A stretch of DNA of 64,000 nucleotides, taken from NCBI GenBank assembly GCA_019351975.1, contig JABBOG010000005.1, positions 1 through 64,000 on the forward strand. The letters run 5' to 3'. Origin of the DNA: Acidobacteriota bacterium. Lineage in GTDB: Bacteria; Acidobacteriota; Terriglobia; Terriglobales; Acidobacteriaceae. The notes beneath the pieces are model-generated. The model worked only from the letters and a program-made list of their open reading frames with translations, had not been told where the DNA came from and did not search any database. The number at the start of each line of letters is the position of its first letter. Within the stretch, counting starts at the first letter, position 1. Below are positions 50,003 through 60,558 of this stretch, in pieces. A program made the translations under genes and the position numbers.

Positions 50003-53000
50003 TTATACGCTGGCGGCCTCTGCTTCGTTTTTGGCAGTATCGGCTGCGGCGCGGGCCACTTCGTTTTCACGGTCCTTGGCTTCCTTGAGAGCAGCGACAT
50101 CGCGCTCTTTTTTGGCCTCGGCTGAGTTGCGGCCGAGTTCATCGGCCATCTTCTCCGTTGTGAAGGCTTCGATGACATCGCCTGCTTTGATGTCCTTGAA
50201 GCCGGCGAGGTCGATACCGCACTCGACACCCTGACGGACTTCGCTGACGTCGTCCTTGAAGCGCTTGAGTGAGGCGATCTTGCCCTTCCAGACCTCGACG
50301 CCGTCGCGCGTGACGCGCACCTGATTCTCGCGCTTGATAAGTCCGTCGAGCACCTGGCAACCGGCGATCTGGCCGACCTTGGTGATCTTGAAGACGTTGA
50401 GCACGGTGGCGCGACCAGCGTAGTTCTCCTTGAAGACCGGCTCGAGAAGGCCGTACATGGCCTTCGTGATCTGGTCCTGGAGCTCGTAGATGATCGAGTG
50501 GAGACGGATCTCGACGTTTTCGCGCTCGGAGACCTCGGTGGCTTTGCGGTCGGGCCGAACGTTGAAGCCGATGACGACTGCGTTCGATGCGGATGCAAGG
50601 AGGATGTCGGACTCGGTTATGGCACCGACGCCGGAGTGGAGCACCTTGACGCGAACCTTCTCGGTAGACATGCGCTGGAGCGAGTCGGCGAGAACTTCGA
50701 CCGATCCCTGCACGTCGCCCTTGAGGATGAGGTTGAGGTCTTTGACGCCAGCCTGCTTGATCTGCTCGGCGAGGCCTTCGAGCGAGACGCGCGAGGACTT
50801 GGCGAGCTGGGCTTCGCGCTCCTTCATCTTGCGATACTGCGCGATGCCCTTGGCCTTGTCGCGGTCGGCCATGACGAGGAAGGTGTCGCCAGCGTCGGGG
50901 ATCGATTCGAGGCCAAGAATCTCGACGGGTGTCGAGGGACCGGCTTCCTTGATCTCCTGTCCGCGATCGTTGAACATGGCGCGGACTTTACCGAAGGTGT
51001 TGCCGACGATGTAGCTGTCACCGGTGCGGAGGGTTCCGTTCTGCACCAGGATGCTGGCGACAGCGCCGCGACCGCGGTCGAGCTTGGCTTCGATGACCGT
51101 ACCGACTGCGGGACGCTCGGGCGTAGCCTTCTGCTCATTGACGTCTGCGACGAGGCAGATCATCTCCTCGAGCTGGTCGAGGTTGAGGCGCTTCTTGGCT
51201 GAGACTTCGACGAACTCGGTGTCTCCGCCCATCGATGTAGCCTGTACGCCGCGCGCGGCGAGCTGGTTCATGACACGGCTGGGATCGGCCTCGGGCTTGT
51301 CGATCTTGTTGACGGCAACGATGATGGGAACCTTCGCTGCGCGGGCGTGATCGATGGCTTCGAGGGTCTGCGGCATGACGCCGTCGTCGGCTGCAACAAC
51401 GATGACAACAATGTCGGTGATCTTCGCACCGCGAGCACGCATGCGGGTGAAGGCCTCGTGACCGGGGGTGTCGAGGAAGACGATCTCGCGACCGAACGCG
51501 GGAGAATCTGGCTTAGTGACGTGCACTTTGTACGCACCGATGTGCTGGGTGATGCCGCCGGCTTCGCCACCTGCGACGTCGGTGGAACGGATGGCGTCGA
51601 GCAGCGATGTTTTACCGTGATCGACGTGCCCCATGATGGTGACGACGGGAGCGCGGACGACTTCGACGAGACCCGTGGTGTCTTCGAGAAGACCTTCGAT
51701 GGCCTCGTTTTCAAGCTGCTCTTCGACCGAGATGACGGTTGCATCGGCGCCGAACTGGCGGGCGACGTCCTTGACGAGTTCACCGTCGAGCGACTGGTTG
51801 ACGGTGACCATGACGCCGCGCATGAGGAGGGTGGCGATGAGATCTTTACCGCGGACATCCAGCTTCTCGGCGAGGTCCTTTACCGAGATACCTTCAGTGA
51901 CGGTGATCGACTTGGTGATGGGGACCTCACCCATCGGAATCTGAGCGGCACCGGCGCGGGGTGTGTAGCCTTTGAGGGCTACTTCCTTGTTCTTCTCATA
52001 ACGCGGTGCACCGCGGCCGCGCTGTCCTGGGCGAGCCGGACGCGCTGGGGCAGCGGCTTCGGTTGGCGGCAGGAGACCGCCGCCTGGGGAGGCGGGTCCT
52101 GGACGCGCGCCAAAGCCGGGGCGACCTGCTCCGAAGCCGGGACGTGGAGCGAAACCGGGTGCGCCGGGACCGCCTGTGCCTGTCGGGAAGGTGCGCGTCG
52201 GGTGCATGGGGCGTCGTGCACCTGGTGGAAGCGGGCGGGATCCGGGACCGCTGGGAGCATTGCCACCGGGGCCGCCGGGACCGCCCTGATAGCCGGGACG
52301 CGGACGCTGAAAGATGGGTGTGCGAGGGCTGCCCGGAGGCGGTGGGGGAGCCACATACGAAGGCCGGGGGCCGGTTTGCGGCATGACGACGCGCCGCGGT
52401 GGTGTAACCGGCGCCGAAGGAGCCGGTGGCGCAGCCGCAACGGGCTGGGATGCTGGCTGTTCGGGCTCCGGCGTTGGCGGCGGTGCAGAAACTGCAACCG
52501 GAGTTGGCGCTGTGGCGGCCGGAGGCGCGGGAAGGTTCGCGGGATTTACGGCGACGGGTGCTTGCGGCGGGGTCGATGCAACGGCAGGCGCAGGGGCGAC
52601 GACTGGTGGACGCGTCCCTACAGGAGCTGCAGCAGGCCGAGGCGTGTTGACGGGGGAGACGATATACGTGGACGCAGCTGGACGCGGGATGGGAACGATG
52701 CGTCGTGGCGCTGGCGCTGCGGGAGCAGGAACGGGGCTGCTCGGCGAGGGCGCGGCCGGCGCGGTTGCCACGACGTGCGGAGGTGCAGACACGCTGGGTG
52801 CCTGTAGACTCGGCGTCGCGGGCCGCACAGCCACAGGAGGTCTGTTGGCCGGAGGTGCGACGGTAACGGCAGGCCGTGGCGGCGGAGCGGAACGAGCTGC
52901 ATTCTCTGCTTGTTTCCGCTCCAGAATAGCCTTGAGCGCATCTCCGGGCTTGGAGACGTGCGAGAGATCGAACTTAGGCCTGATCTCCGTCGATCCAGAG

Positions 53001-53182
53001 CGGGGCGCGGCGCTGCGGACGCCGCGATTGAAGTAGCCGCGCACCTTCTCCGCTTCATCCTCTTCGATGGAGCTGGAGTGCGTCTTTTTCTCGGTGACGC
53101 CGACCGCTGTCAAGGCGTCCAGGATGGACCTGCTCTTGACTTCCAACTCACGTGCAAGATCGTTGATGCGAACTTTGCTCAT
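50003..53182 (-). CDS. infB: Translation initiation factor IF-2
   Basis: GTPase that places fMet-tRNA on the 30S subunit. 1059 residues from the ATG at 53182: IF2 N domain ([20 protein letters not shown]), a ~330-residue Pro/Ala/Gly-rich linker ([20 protein letters not shown] type), then G-domain motifs [24 protein letters not shown] and [15 protein letters not shown], followed by domains II-IV ([28 protein letters not shown]). A charged Ala/Glu tail closes the protein. Third gene of rimP-nusA-infB; the 182-base gap to nusA contains no ylxR gene. Confidence 0.97.
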   Translation of the reverse strand: MSKVRINDLARELEVKSRSILDALTAVGVTEKKTHSSSIEEDEAEKVRGYFNRGVRSAAPRSGSTEIRPKFDLSHVSKPGDALKAILERKQAENAARSAPPPRPAVTVAPPANRPPVAVRPATPSLQAPSVSAPPHVVATAPAAPSPSSPVPAPAAPAPRRIVPIPRPAASTYIVSPVNTPRPAAAPVGTRPPVVAPAPAVASTPPQAPVAVNPANLPAPPAATAPTPVAVSAPPPTPEPEQPASQPVAAAPPAPSAPVTPPRRVVMPQTGPRPSYVAPPPPPGSPRTPIFQRPRPGYQGGPGGPGGNAPSGPGSRPLPPGARRPMHPTRTFPTGTGGPGAPGFAPRPGFGAGRPGFGARPGPASPGGGLLPPTEAAAPARPARPGQRGRGAPRYEKNKEVALKGYTPRAGAAQIPMGEVPITKSITVTEGISVKDLAEKLDVRGKDLIATLLMRGVMVTVNQSLDGELVKDVARQFGADATVISVEEQLENEAIEGLLEDTTGLVEVVRAPVVTIMGHVDHGKTSLLDAIRSTDVAGGEAGGITQHIGAYKVHVTKPDSPAFGREIVFLDTPGHEAFTRMRARGAKITDIVVIVVAADDGVMPQTLEAIDHARAAKVPIIVAVNKIDKPEADPSRVMNQLAARGVQATSMGGDTEFVEVSAKKRLNLDQLEEMICLVADVNEQKATPERPAVGTVIEAKLDRGRGAVASILVQNGTLRTGDSYIVGNTFGKVRAMFNDRGQEIKEAGPSTPVEILGLESIPDAGDTFLVMADRDKAKGIAQYRKMKEREAQLAKSSRVSLEGLAEQIKQAGVKDLNLILKGDVQGSVEVLADSLQRMSTEKVRVKVLHSGVGAITESDILLASASNAVVIGFNVRPDRKATEVSERENVEIRLHSIIYELQDQITKAMYGLLEPVFKENYAGRATVLNVFKITKVGQIAGCQVLDGLIKRENQVRVTRDGVEVWKGKIASLKRFKDDVSEVRQGVECGIDLAGFKDIKAGDVIEAFTTEKMADELGRNSAEAKKERDVAALKEAKDRENEVARAAADTAKNEAEAASV

Positions 53183-53364
53183 CAAATCCTTTTCAATCGC
53201 TGGTTATCAGGGCCAGCCCCTTGTTCAATCCACTGCGTACTTAGCTGTTCATATCAGCCTCAATCGAAGTAGGAGTTCGTTCAAAGGTATTATCCTCTGA
53301 AACTGTTAAGTTTTCAGCCGATTGGCTGGGATTTCTCGATACACTGCTGCAAAACTGATGCAGA

Positions 53365-55002
53365 TCAACCACGATCTGACCTGTCGCTGTCGATACCTTC
53401 GTCAGAAAATTCCTGGGCCTGATCGACAAGTTCGTCGACGGTGTCGTTATCGAGTTCGATCCCGGCCTCGCGAGCGTCGTTGGCGTCGTTGGCATCGCTG
53501 TCGGAAAGTGCGTCTTCGGCGGCGGCGATGTCTTCGGTTGAAAATTCGCTGATCTCTTCGGCGGAGCCGGCATCTGCAGCCTGATTTGCCAGGATTTCTT
53601 CGGGCGTGTTTGTCATGGAATGCACCTCATCTCCAGCAACATCGGATGCAGCCGCAGCGGCGATGGCTTCTTCACCCTTGAGCAAAACCGGTTCGGTGGG
53701 CGCGGAGGCGGGGCGAGCTTCGCCTTCTTCGTACTGGCCGAAGTAATGGCGGACGGCGACGGCGATCTTCTCGACGGTTTTTTCGCCGATGCCTGGAATC
53801 TCGCTGAGCTCCTCGGCAGTCATGTCGGCGAGCGACTCGACGGTGGTGATGCCAGCGGCGATGAGCTTCTCCATGACAGCGTCGCCGAGCTCGACAACCT
53901 GCTCGATGGGGGTGGAGGGTCCGCCGCCCATGGCCTGCATCTGCTGCTCGACCTCCTGGCGCTTCTCCTCTTCGCTCTTGATGTCAATCTTCCACTGAAG
54001 GAGCTTGGCTGCCAGGCGAACGTTCTGGCCTTTCTTGCCGATGGCAAGCGATAGCTGGGTGTCGTCGACGATGACTTCGAGCTGCTTTTCGGCGAGATCT
54101 GTGATGCTGACACGGGAGACCTTGGCGGGCTGCAGGGCTTTCTCGGCGAAGGTGGTGATCTCGTCGGAGTACTCGATGATGTCGATCTTTTCGCCGCGCA
54201 GCTCGCGGATGATGGACTGCACGCGCATGCCCTTCATACCGACGCAGGCGCCGACGGGATCGACGTCCTTGTCGCGGCTCATGACGGCGATCTTGCTGCG
54301 CTCGCCGGCTTCGCGGGCGATGGCGCGGATGGTGACGGTGCCGTCGTAGATCTCGGGAACTTCGGACTGGAAGAGCGACTGGACCAGCGCGGGAGCGGCG
54401 CGGGAGACGATCACCTGCGGGCCCTTGGCGGCGCGGTCGACGCGCAGCAGCACCACGCGAATGCGCTCGCCGACGGCAAACTGCTCCAGGCGGGACTGCT
54501 CGCGCTTGGGCATGCGAGCTTCGGTCTTGCCGAGGTCGAAGATGACGTCCATGGGCTCCAGGCGCTTGACGGTCGCGGTGAGGATTTCGCCGGCGCGGGT
54601 GCCGTACTCGTTGAAGACCGTGTCGCGCTCGGCCTCGCGGACCTTCTGGAAGATAACCTGCTTGGCCATCTGGGCGGCGATGCGTCCGAGCGGCGTGGTG
54701 TCTTTGTAGAAGCGCAGTTCGCCGCCGACTTCAACCTCGGGGGCGAGTTCGCGGGCCTGCTCCAGGGTGAGCTGGTTGTCGGGGTCTTCGATAAGTTCAG
54801 GCGTCTCGACGACAGTTTTGTAGACATAGGCGCGTATCTCGCCGGTCTCACGGTCCATCTCGCCGCGCATATTTTCGACTGTCTTGTAGTACTTGCGGGT
54901 CGCGAGGGCGATTGCGTCTTCGACGGCACTCACAACGATCTGTGGATCAATGCCCTTCTCGCGGCCCAAAATCTCAATCGACTGATACAGGGGACTTGCC
55001 AT
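53365..55002 (-). CDS. nusA: Transcription termination/antitermination factor NusA
   Basis: 545 residues. N domain (ASPLYQSIEILGREKGIDPQ), S1 (GEILTATVKRLEPMDVIFDL), KH1/KH2 (DPVGACVGMKGMRVQSII; SLAIGKKGQNVRLAAKLLQW), then a helix-hairpin-helix pair (LADMTAEELSEIPGIGEKTV) and a long acidic Ala/Asp/Glu tail (SDSDANDANDAREAG). Binds polymerase and nut RNA. Lies 84 bases after rimP. The acidic C-terminal extension (~100 residues) is longer than in E. coli-like proteins lacking AR repeats. Confidence 0.97.
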   Translation of the reverse strand: MASPLYQSIEILGREKGIDPQIVVSAVEDAIALATRKYYKTVENMRGEMDRETGEIRAYVYKTVVETPELIEDPDNQLTLEQARELAPEVEVGGELRFYKDTTPLGRIAAQMAKQVIFQKVREAERDTVFNEYGTRAGEILTATVKRLEPMDVIFDLGKTEARMPKREQSRLEQFAVGERIRVVLLRVDRAAKGPQVIVSRAAPALVQSLFQSEVPEIYDGTVTIRAIAREAGERSKIAVMSRDKDVDPVGACVGMKGMRVQSIIRELRGEKIDIIEYSDEITTFAEKALQPAKVSRVSITDLAEKQLEVIVDDTQLSLAIGKKGQNVRLAAKLLQWKIDIKSEEEKRQEVEQQMQAMGGGPSTPIEQVVELGDAVMEKLIAAGITTVESLADMTAEELSEIPGIGEKTVEKIAVAVRHYFGQYEEGEARPASAPTEPVLLKGEEAIAAAAASDVAGDEVHSMTNTPEEILANQAADAGSAEEISEFSTEDIAAAEDALSDSDANDANDAREAGIELDNDTVDELVDQAQEFSDEGIDSDRSDRG

Positions 55003-55086
55003 CTCGTCTCACTCTTTTCAACCGGCGATGTTCGGCGCCAGTGGTTCTCATGCTGTTGCGTATGAATCTTTCTGATGCGGTGTGGG

Positions 55087-55668
55087 CTAAATTTCTGCCA
55101 CAAGACTTGCTTTTTCGACGTTCTCCAGCGGAATTGCGACGGTTTGCACGGAGAGCGTCTTTTTTGCCTTTCCCTTCTGCTTTACGGCAGAGAGATCCAG
55201 CGTGATGGTCTTACCATCAAAGGACGCCAGTCTTCCGGTGAAGTGGCGATTGCTCTCGATGGCCGTAAATGTCTGAATTTTGGCCAGACTGCCTTTGAAA
55301 CGCTCGTAATCGGACGGCTTGAGCAGCTTGCGTTCGAGCCCTGGCGAGCTAACCTCCAGCGTGTACTCCGCGCCGGGGATCAGATCTTCGACGTCCAGCA
55401 CGGTGCCGAAGTCGCTGGCGAAGATGGCGCAATCTTCGTGGGTAACACCCGAGAGCGTCTCGACGGGGACGCCTTTGGGGAGTCCAGCTGCTTCATTGGA
55501 TGCAGCGTCGGCGGCGAGTTGAGCGCGTGCCGCCGCATCCTTTTCGAGGAAGACGCGGAGGATGCGGTGTTTTGCACCGCCTGTGAACTCGAGATCGACG
55601 ACATCGAGGTGGTGCGAGGCCGCGACGCGGTCGGCTGTAGCGCGGATTGTCTCGATCTGTAGGGCCAT
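55087..55668 (-). CDS. rimP: Ribosome maturation factor RimP
   Basis: 193 residues, assists 30S assembly. Marks: LDVVDLEFTGGAKHRILRVF, the central DFGTVLDVEDLIPGAEYTLE, and VSSPGLERKLLKPSDYERF, then an Sm-like C domain (IESNRHFTGRLASFDGKTIT). Its usual Gly-Gly loop region is extended by ~25 residues (LAADAASNEAAGLPKGVPVE). The ATG at 55668 gives the family N terminus; the frame continues to 55794 without support. First gene of rimP-nusA-infB, divergent from guaB. Confidence 0.92.
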   Translation of the reverse strand: MALQIETIRATADRVAASHHLDVVDLEFTGGAKHRILRVFLEKDAAARAQLAADAASNEAAGLPKGVPVETLSGVTHEDCAIFASDFGTVLDVEDLIPGAEYTLEVSSPGLERKLLKPSDYERFKGSLAKIQTFTAIESNRHFTGRLASFDGKTITLDLSAVKQKGKAKKTLSVQTVAIPLENVEKASLVAEI

Positions 55669-55934
55669 AGCAAAAAACATGAAACAAAGGCTGAATGAGG
55701 CGGGCATATGGGATCGCCGCTCAAACGGTATTTGAAGCAAACAAAAAGTGGGCTCTCGCCCACTCCTCTCTTCCGCCACTGCCGGTATGCGCACGGCGAC
55801 TGACCGTTTGCGAAACGGCTGCGTTCAGCGGCAGAACAAATTCGTCTGCTTGAACGATGTTAGGCCAACTGGAACGAAAGTTCAACCCTGCGGTGGGGTT
55901 GCAATCGGCGCAGGCGGTGCAACAATAGAGAAGT

Positions 55935-57455
55935 ATGATTCAAACTGAGATTCCCGAAGCGCTCACGTTCGACGACGTGCTGCTAGTTCCCGCGTACTCT
56001 GAGGTTGTTCCGGCACAGGTAAGCACGGCTGTGCGGCTGACCAAGAAGATTACGCTGGCGACCCCCTTGATGTCCGCTGCGATGGATACCGTGACGGAGT
56101 CGCGGCTGGCGATTGCGATGGCGCAGCAGGGCGGCCTTGGCGTCGTGCACCGCAACCTGACGATCGACCAGCAGGCTGGAGAGATCGACAAGGTGAAGCG
56201 ATCCGAGAGCGGAATGATCGTGGATCCGGTGACGATTGAGCCGGAGCGCCCGATCTCTGACGCGCTGGAGGTGATGCGGCGGTTCAAGATCTCGGGCGTG
56301 CCGGTGACGAAGAAGGGCAAGCTGGTTGGGATTCTGACGAACCGCGACCTGCGCTTCGTTTCGCGCACGGATATCCCCATCGGGGACGTAATGACGAAGA
56401 CCAACCTGATCACGGTGCCGGTGGGGACTACGCTCGAGCAGGCGGAGCAGATCCTGCATCAGCATCGCGTGGAAAAGCTGCTGGTGGTCAACGACGAGTA
56501 TGAGCTGAAAGGGCTGATTACCGTCAAGGACATTCAGAAGAAGCTGAAGTATCCAAATGCAAGCAAGGACGAGCAGGGCCGGCTGCGGGTGGCGGGTGCT
56601 ATCGGGGCAACGGGCGATTTTCTGGAGCGGGCCGCCGAGCTGGTGAAGTATCGCGTGGATGCGCTTGCGATTGACTCAGCACATGGACATTCGTCGCGCG
56701 TGCTGGAGGCGGTCGCAGAGGTGAAAAAGGCATTTCCGGAGGTTGCGCTGCTGGCTGGAAATGTGGCGACGTATGAGGGGACGCTGGCCCTGATTGAAGC
56801 TGGTGCGGATGCGGTAAAGGTAGGCATTGGGCCGGGTTCGATTTGCACGACGCGCATGGTGACGGGCGCGGGTATGCCGCAGATCACGGCCATCTCGGAG
56901 GCATACCGCGCGGGTAAGGAGCGCGGCGTCGCAATTATTGCAGACGGTGGCATCAAGTACTCGGGCGACATCACGAAAGCCATTGCGGCGGGTGCGAGCG
57001 TGTGCATGATGGGTTCGCTGTTTGCGGGTGTGGATGAAAGCCCGGGTGAGACGATTCTGTATCAGGGCCGCAGCTTCAAAACGTATCGCGGTATGGGCAG
57101 CCTGAGCGCGATGGCGCAGGGCTCCGGCGAGCGGTACTTCCAAGGCAAGGATGACATGGATGGGGAGCAGGGACGAACGTCCATCACGGCGCGCGAAGGC
57201 AGCGGAAACCGGCTGGCTAAGTTTGTGCCGGAGGGCATTGAAGGGCGCGTCCCCCACCGCGGACCGCTGGAGGCGATGGTGTATCAGTTGGTCGGCGGTC
57301 TGAAGTCGGGGATGGGATATCTGGGCTGCGGCACGATCGAGGAGCTGCAGGAGAATGCGCGCTTCATCCGCATCTCCGGCGCTGGACTACGCGAGAGCCA
57401 TGTGCACGATGTGGTGATTACGCGCGAGGCTCCGAACTACCACGTGGAAGAGTAG
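55935..57455 (+). CDS. guaB: Inosine-5'-monophosphate dehydrogenase
   Basis: Oxidises IMP to XMP, the first committed step to GMP. 506 residues: barrel start [17 protein letters not shown], inserted CBS pair ([40 protein letters not shown]), NAD/IMP loop AGNVATYEG, catalytic Cys in [15 protein letters not shown], flap [19 protein letters not shown] and [18 protein letters not shown] precedes the ATG. In the 266 bases upstream there is a small hairpin (CAACCC...GGGTTG) but no clear promoter. Intact. Confidence 0.97.
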   Translation: MIQTEIPEALTFDDVLLVPAYSEVVPAQVSTAVRLTKKITLATPLMSAAMDTVTESRLAIAMAQQGGLGVVHRNLTIDQQAGEIDKVKRSESGMIVDPVTIEPERPISDALEVMRRFKISGVPVTKKGKLVGILTNRDLRFVSRTDIPIGDVMTKTNLITVPVGTTLEQAEQILHQHRVEKLLVVNDEYELKGLITVKDIQKKLKYPNASKDEQGRLRVAGAIGATGDFLERAAELVKYRVDALAIDSAHGHSSRVLEAVAEVKKAFPEVALLAGNVATYEGTLALIEAGADAVKVGIGPGSICTTRMVTGAGMPQITAISEAYRAGKERGVAIIADGGIKYSGDITKAIAAGASVCMMGSLFAGVDESPGETILYQGRSFKTYRGMGSLSAMAQGSGERYFQGKDDMDGEQGRTSITAREGSGNRLAKFVPEGIEGRVPHRGPLEAMVYQLVGGLKSGMGYLGCGTIEELQENARFIRISGAGLRESHVHDVVITREAPNYHVEE

Positions 57456-57503
57456 CGGAGCGATTGAGGCGCAAGAGCACGAGGCGAAAGGTGGCGGGCT
57501 GAG

Positions 57504-59519
57504 ATGAAGATCATGCGTTGGATGGGGCGTTCTCGTGCGGCATGCACGGGGATTGCGGCGATTGCAGGTTTGATGGTGCTTCTGGCCGTAAGCGCGGAGA
57601 GGAAGGTTGTGTTTGCAAAACAGCAAGCGGCGGCCGCCACGCTGCAGACGACGCGCGCTCAGATCGTGGGGCACCTGAATGCGGTGATCCAGTTCTACCG
57701 CTGGAGCACAGAGCCGATTCAGAAGGCCGGAGAGCCGAACGATGTTGTGTATCGCGACCAGGCAAAGGCGCTGGCCGGGCAGGTTGCGGGGTTTGCATTT
57801 CAATCGGCCAAGGCGCAGGCAGCGTTGATTGCCGGCGATCGCGTGAAGTCACCGGCAGAGGACGATGATGGGGACGGTGATCAGGAGCAGCGGATTCAGG
57901 CAGCCATCAAGACAAACGAACAGCAGGTTCAGGAACTGAAGATTCGGGAGTCTGCGCTGGATGCGCAGATGGAGCGGGCGAATTCAAGGGATATTGCAGC
58001 GCTCGAGGCAGAGAAGAAGCAACTGGAGGAGTCTCTCACGCTTGCAACATCCATCCGAGAGGCGCTGCAAAAGATCATTAGTATTACGGGAGCCGCAGGC
58101 AGCACGGGTTTGGAGGCGGACGTAGAACGGCTTCGAAGTTCGGTGCCAGAATTGGACAGCAACAACAAGATCGCTTCTTCCCTTCTGGTGACAATCGATT
58201 CCGCGCAGTCAGCGGGTGTCACAACGCAGGGATCGGTTTTGATCGACTTGCTGGGAACGCGCCGCTCGCTGGACAATCTGCTGCGCGAGAACACGCGACT
58301 GCAAGCGCAAGTGACGAATCTGCGCCTGCCGCTGCTGACAGTTTTGCGGAGCCTTGTTCAACAGGGACAGCAGATCTCGCAGCAGGAGATCGCTGCTGTG
58401 CCTGCACCCGCTGCACCGGTTGCGGTACAGATCAAAGGGAAGAAAGTGCTCGCATCAAAGCCAGCTTCGGCGGGGGCAACGCCAGCCGCAGCGACTCCAA
58501 CGGCTCCCCCTCCTCCGAACATTGAAGCGATTACGTTACGGTTTAAAGCCCTCTCCGCAACTACGGTGCCGCTGAGTCAGGAGATCATCGTTCTGGAGCA
58601 GAGCCGGGCGAATCTGCTCGCGTGGCAGGCGTCGGTCGACCAGGAGTATGACAGCATTCTTCACACACTGCTGTGGCGGCTGATCGTTATTATTGTTGCG
58701 CTGGCGTTGATCTTTGGCGGGGGCGAAGTGTGGCGTCATGCGACCAGCAAGTACGTTGCCGATATCCGCCGGCGGCGTCAATTGCTCATCGTGCGCAGAG
58801 TTGTCGTTGGATTTCTGTCTGTGATTGTGGTGCTCTTCGGGTTTGTGACGCAGTTCAACTCGCTCGCAACCTTCGCCGGGTTTATCACGGCTGGCATCGC
58901 TGTTGGCCTGCAGACAATTCTGCTCTCTGTCGCGGCGTACTTCTTCATTATCGGAAGATACGGAATTAAAGTTGGGGATCGCATCACCATCGCAACCGTA
59001 ACGGGCGATGTGATCGACGTGGGTCTGGTTCGCTTTTACATGATGGAGCTGGCCGGGCTTGGCACCGAACTCAATCCGACGGGCAGGGTCGCGGTGTTTT
59101 CAAATGCTGTGCTGTTTCAGGCGGGAACGCCGCTGTACAAGCAGATTCCAGGTACGGAGTATGCGTGGCGAGAGCTGATTGTGAAGCTCGCCGACAACGC
59201 GAACTACAAGCTCATTACCGACGCGGTGATGCATGAAGTCACGGTAGCGTACGAATCGCATCGCGTGGAGATCGAGGCACAGCATCGCAGCGTTGAGCAG
59301 AAGATGCAGATTCCCATCAATCTGCCGGGCGTGGAGTCGCGTGTGCAATACAGCGGAGGAGCGTTTCAGCTCTGGGCGCGCTTCCCTGTGATGATCACAA
59401 GGGCGGCCGAGATGGAAGAACAACTGACCGAGGCGCTCGTGACACTGCTGGAGAATAACCCCGAGGTGAAGAGCGGCGTTGCTGCCACGCCGGTGATACA
59501 GGCATCTGTAAAGGGTTAG
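57504..59519 (+). CDS. MscS-family mechanosensitive channel with long N-terminal domain
   Basis: 671 residues. N-terminal helix (AACTGIAAIAGLMVLLAVSA), then ~330 residues of periplasmic helical/coiled-coil sequence (IQAAIKTNEQQVQELKIRES, DIAALEAEKKQLEESL), a Pro/Ala linker, and the C-terminal channel: two membrane helices (LLWRLIVIIVALALIFGGG; VVVGFLSVIVVLFGFV), the pore helix FAGFITAGIAVGLQTILLS, then the MscS beta domain (YGIKVGDRITIATVTGDVID). Opens on membrane tension and probably releases solutes. Follows guaB by 48 bases but is functionally unrelated. Confidence 0.85.
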   Translation: MKIMRWMGRSRAACTGIAAIAGLMVLLAVSAERKVVFAKQQAAAATLQTTRAQIVGHLNAVIQFYRWSTEPIQKAGEPNDVVYRDQAKALAGQVAGFAFQSAKAQAALIAGDRVKSPAEDDDGDGDQEQRIQAAIKTNEQQVQELKIRESALDAQMERANSRDIAALEAEKKQLEESLTLATSIREALQKIISITGAAGSTGLEADVERLRSSVPELDSNNKIASSLLVTIDSAQSAGVTTQGSVLIDLLGTRRSLDNLLRENTRLQAQVTNLRLPLLTVLRSLVQQGQQISQQEIAAVPAPAAPVAVQIKGKKVLASKPASAGATPAAATPTAPPPPNIEAITLRFKALSATTVPLSQEIIVLEQSRANLLAWQASVDQEYDSILHTLLWRLIVIIVALALIFGGGEVWRHATSKYVADIRRRRQLLIVRRVVVGFLSVIVVLFGFVTQFNSLATFAGFITAGIAVGLQTILLSVAAYFFIIGRYGIKVGDRITIATVTGDVIDVGLVRFYMMELAGLGTELNPTGRVAVFSNAVLFQAGTPLYKQIPGTEYAWRELIVKLADNANYKLITDAVMHEVTVAYESHRVEIEAQHRSVEQKMQIPINLPGVESRVQYSGGAFQLWARFPVMITRAAEMEEQLTEALVTLLENNPEVKSGVAATPVIQASVKG

Positions 59520-59526
59520 AAAAGGT

Positions 59527-60543
59527 TTAGACAGAGTTGCGGAAAGCGTCCCAGACTTTGGCCTCGAAGCGATGCAGTAGCGTGAAGCCGTTGCGTTCGT
59601 AGAGCTGTAGTGCAGCGAGGTTTGCCTCGGTTACGGTCAACGAAAGATAGTGTATCTTGCGCTCCAGGCTCTCTTTGGCGCAGTGGGCCAATAGAGATTG
59701 GCCGAGACCATGACCCTGCAACGATGGGCTAACGCATAGTTGCGTGATGTGATTCACGTCGGACCGAACGCGCGAACATAGCAGGATGGCCTCCGTGTTA
59801 AGGGTGTGCGGATCGCGCAGTACCCATGAGTTTTCCGCGTCGAAGACACCGCAGCCCGGGAAGCGGATGATGTTGTGCAGGAAGCGCTGAGCGCCGTGCA
59901 GCGTGCGGTACTGATCGTTGATGTCAGCGTCCGTGTGGCCGGAGTAGCAGCGATGAATGAGAGCGGCTGCGGACTCATAAAATTCAGGCTGCCAAGACTG
60001 CAGCAGCATACCAGGCGCCGAGGATGGGCGCCGATGCCATGGCTGGACGCCACCGCAAAGGTCCGATGAAGGGTTAAGGTTGCGCATCATGAACAGCCGG
60101 GAGAAACTTCGGAAATCGCCTGCACGAAACGGGCCGCACAGTGCGCCGGGAGGAAACATGAGCAACTGCGATTCAATCCGGTCGATGCCAGGGGTGGCGT
60201 GCAAGAGTTCGAGAAGATGATGGAGCAGCGTATCGCAGATGGGGTTCGACGTAGCCTCAGTTTCGCCGTACGCGTAGATGTCGCCGATAACAGCCTTCGC
60301 GCCCTCGAAGACGCAGAAGGCATAGCCGACGATATGGCCCGCTTGAAGGGCGACATACCCGGGAAGGATGCGGCTATCGAGGTAGTCCAGGAGCATGTTG
60401 GAGGCGCGCGTGTAGTCCCAGTGCAGGCGAAGCTGCCACCTCGCAGCTTCATCGCGGAGCAGGGGGCGAAGCTGTGCACCGGAGAAGTGGCGGATATCCA
60501 GTATCTCCAACGGTGGTGCTGCGATCTGAGGGGTGTAACTCAA
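59527..60543 (-). CDS. GNAT-family N-acetyltransferase with two GNAT-like halves
   Basis: 338 residues. The first half has an acceptor-like fold (GYVALQAGHIVGYAFCVFEG); the second has the acetyl-CoA site (ITQLCVSPSLQGHGLGQSLL, then YLSLTVTEANLAALQLYERN and GFTLLHRFEAKVW). Substrate unknown. Starts 15 bases after the upstream ArnT-like gene and is almost certainly co-transcribed with it, suggesting a shared surface-modification task. Confidence 0.8.
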   Translation of the reverse strand: MSYTPQIAAPPLEILDIRHFSGAQLRPLLRDEAARWQLRLHWDYTRASNMLLDYLDSRILPGYVALQAGHIVGYAFCVFEGAKAVIGDIYAYGETEATSNPICDTLLHHLLELLHATPGIDRIESQLLMFPPGALCGPFRAGDFRSFSRLFMMRNLNPSSDLCGGVQPWHRRPSSAPGMLLQSWQPEFYESAAALIHRCYSGHTDADINDQYRTLHGAQRFLHNIIRFPGCGVFDAENSWVLRDPHTLNTEAILLCSRVRSDVNHITQLCVSPSLQGHGLGQSLLAHCAKESLERKIHYLSLTVTEANLAALQLYERNGFTLLHRFEAKVWDAFRNSV

Positions 60544-60558
60544 CGTTAGGCTCGTCCT

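Noticed and set aside
51347-52807. A 486-codon + strand frame opposite infB
   Set aside because: Shadow of the IF-2 linker and G domain; low-complexity Trp/Arg/Gly composition.
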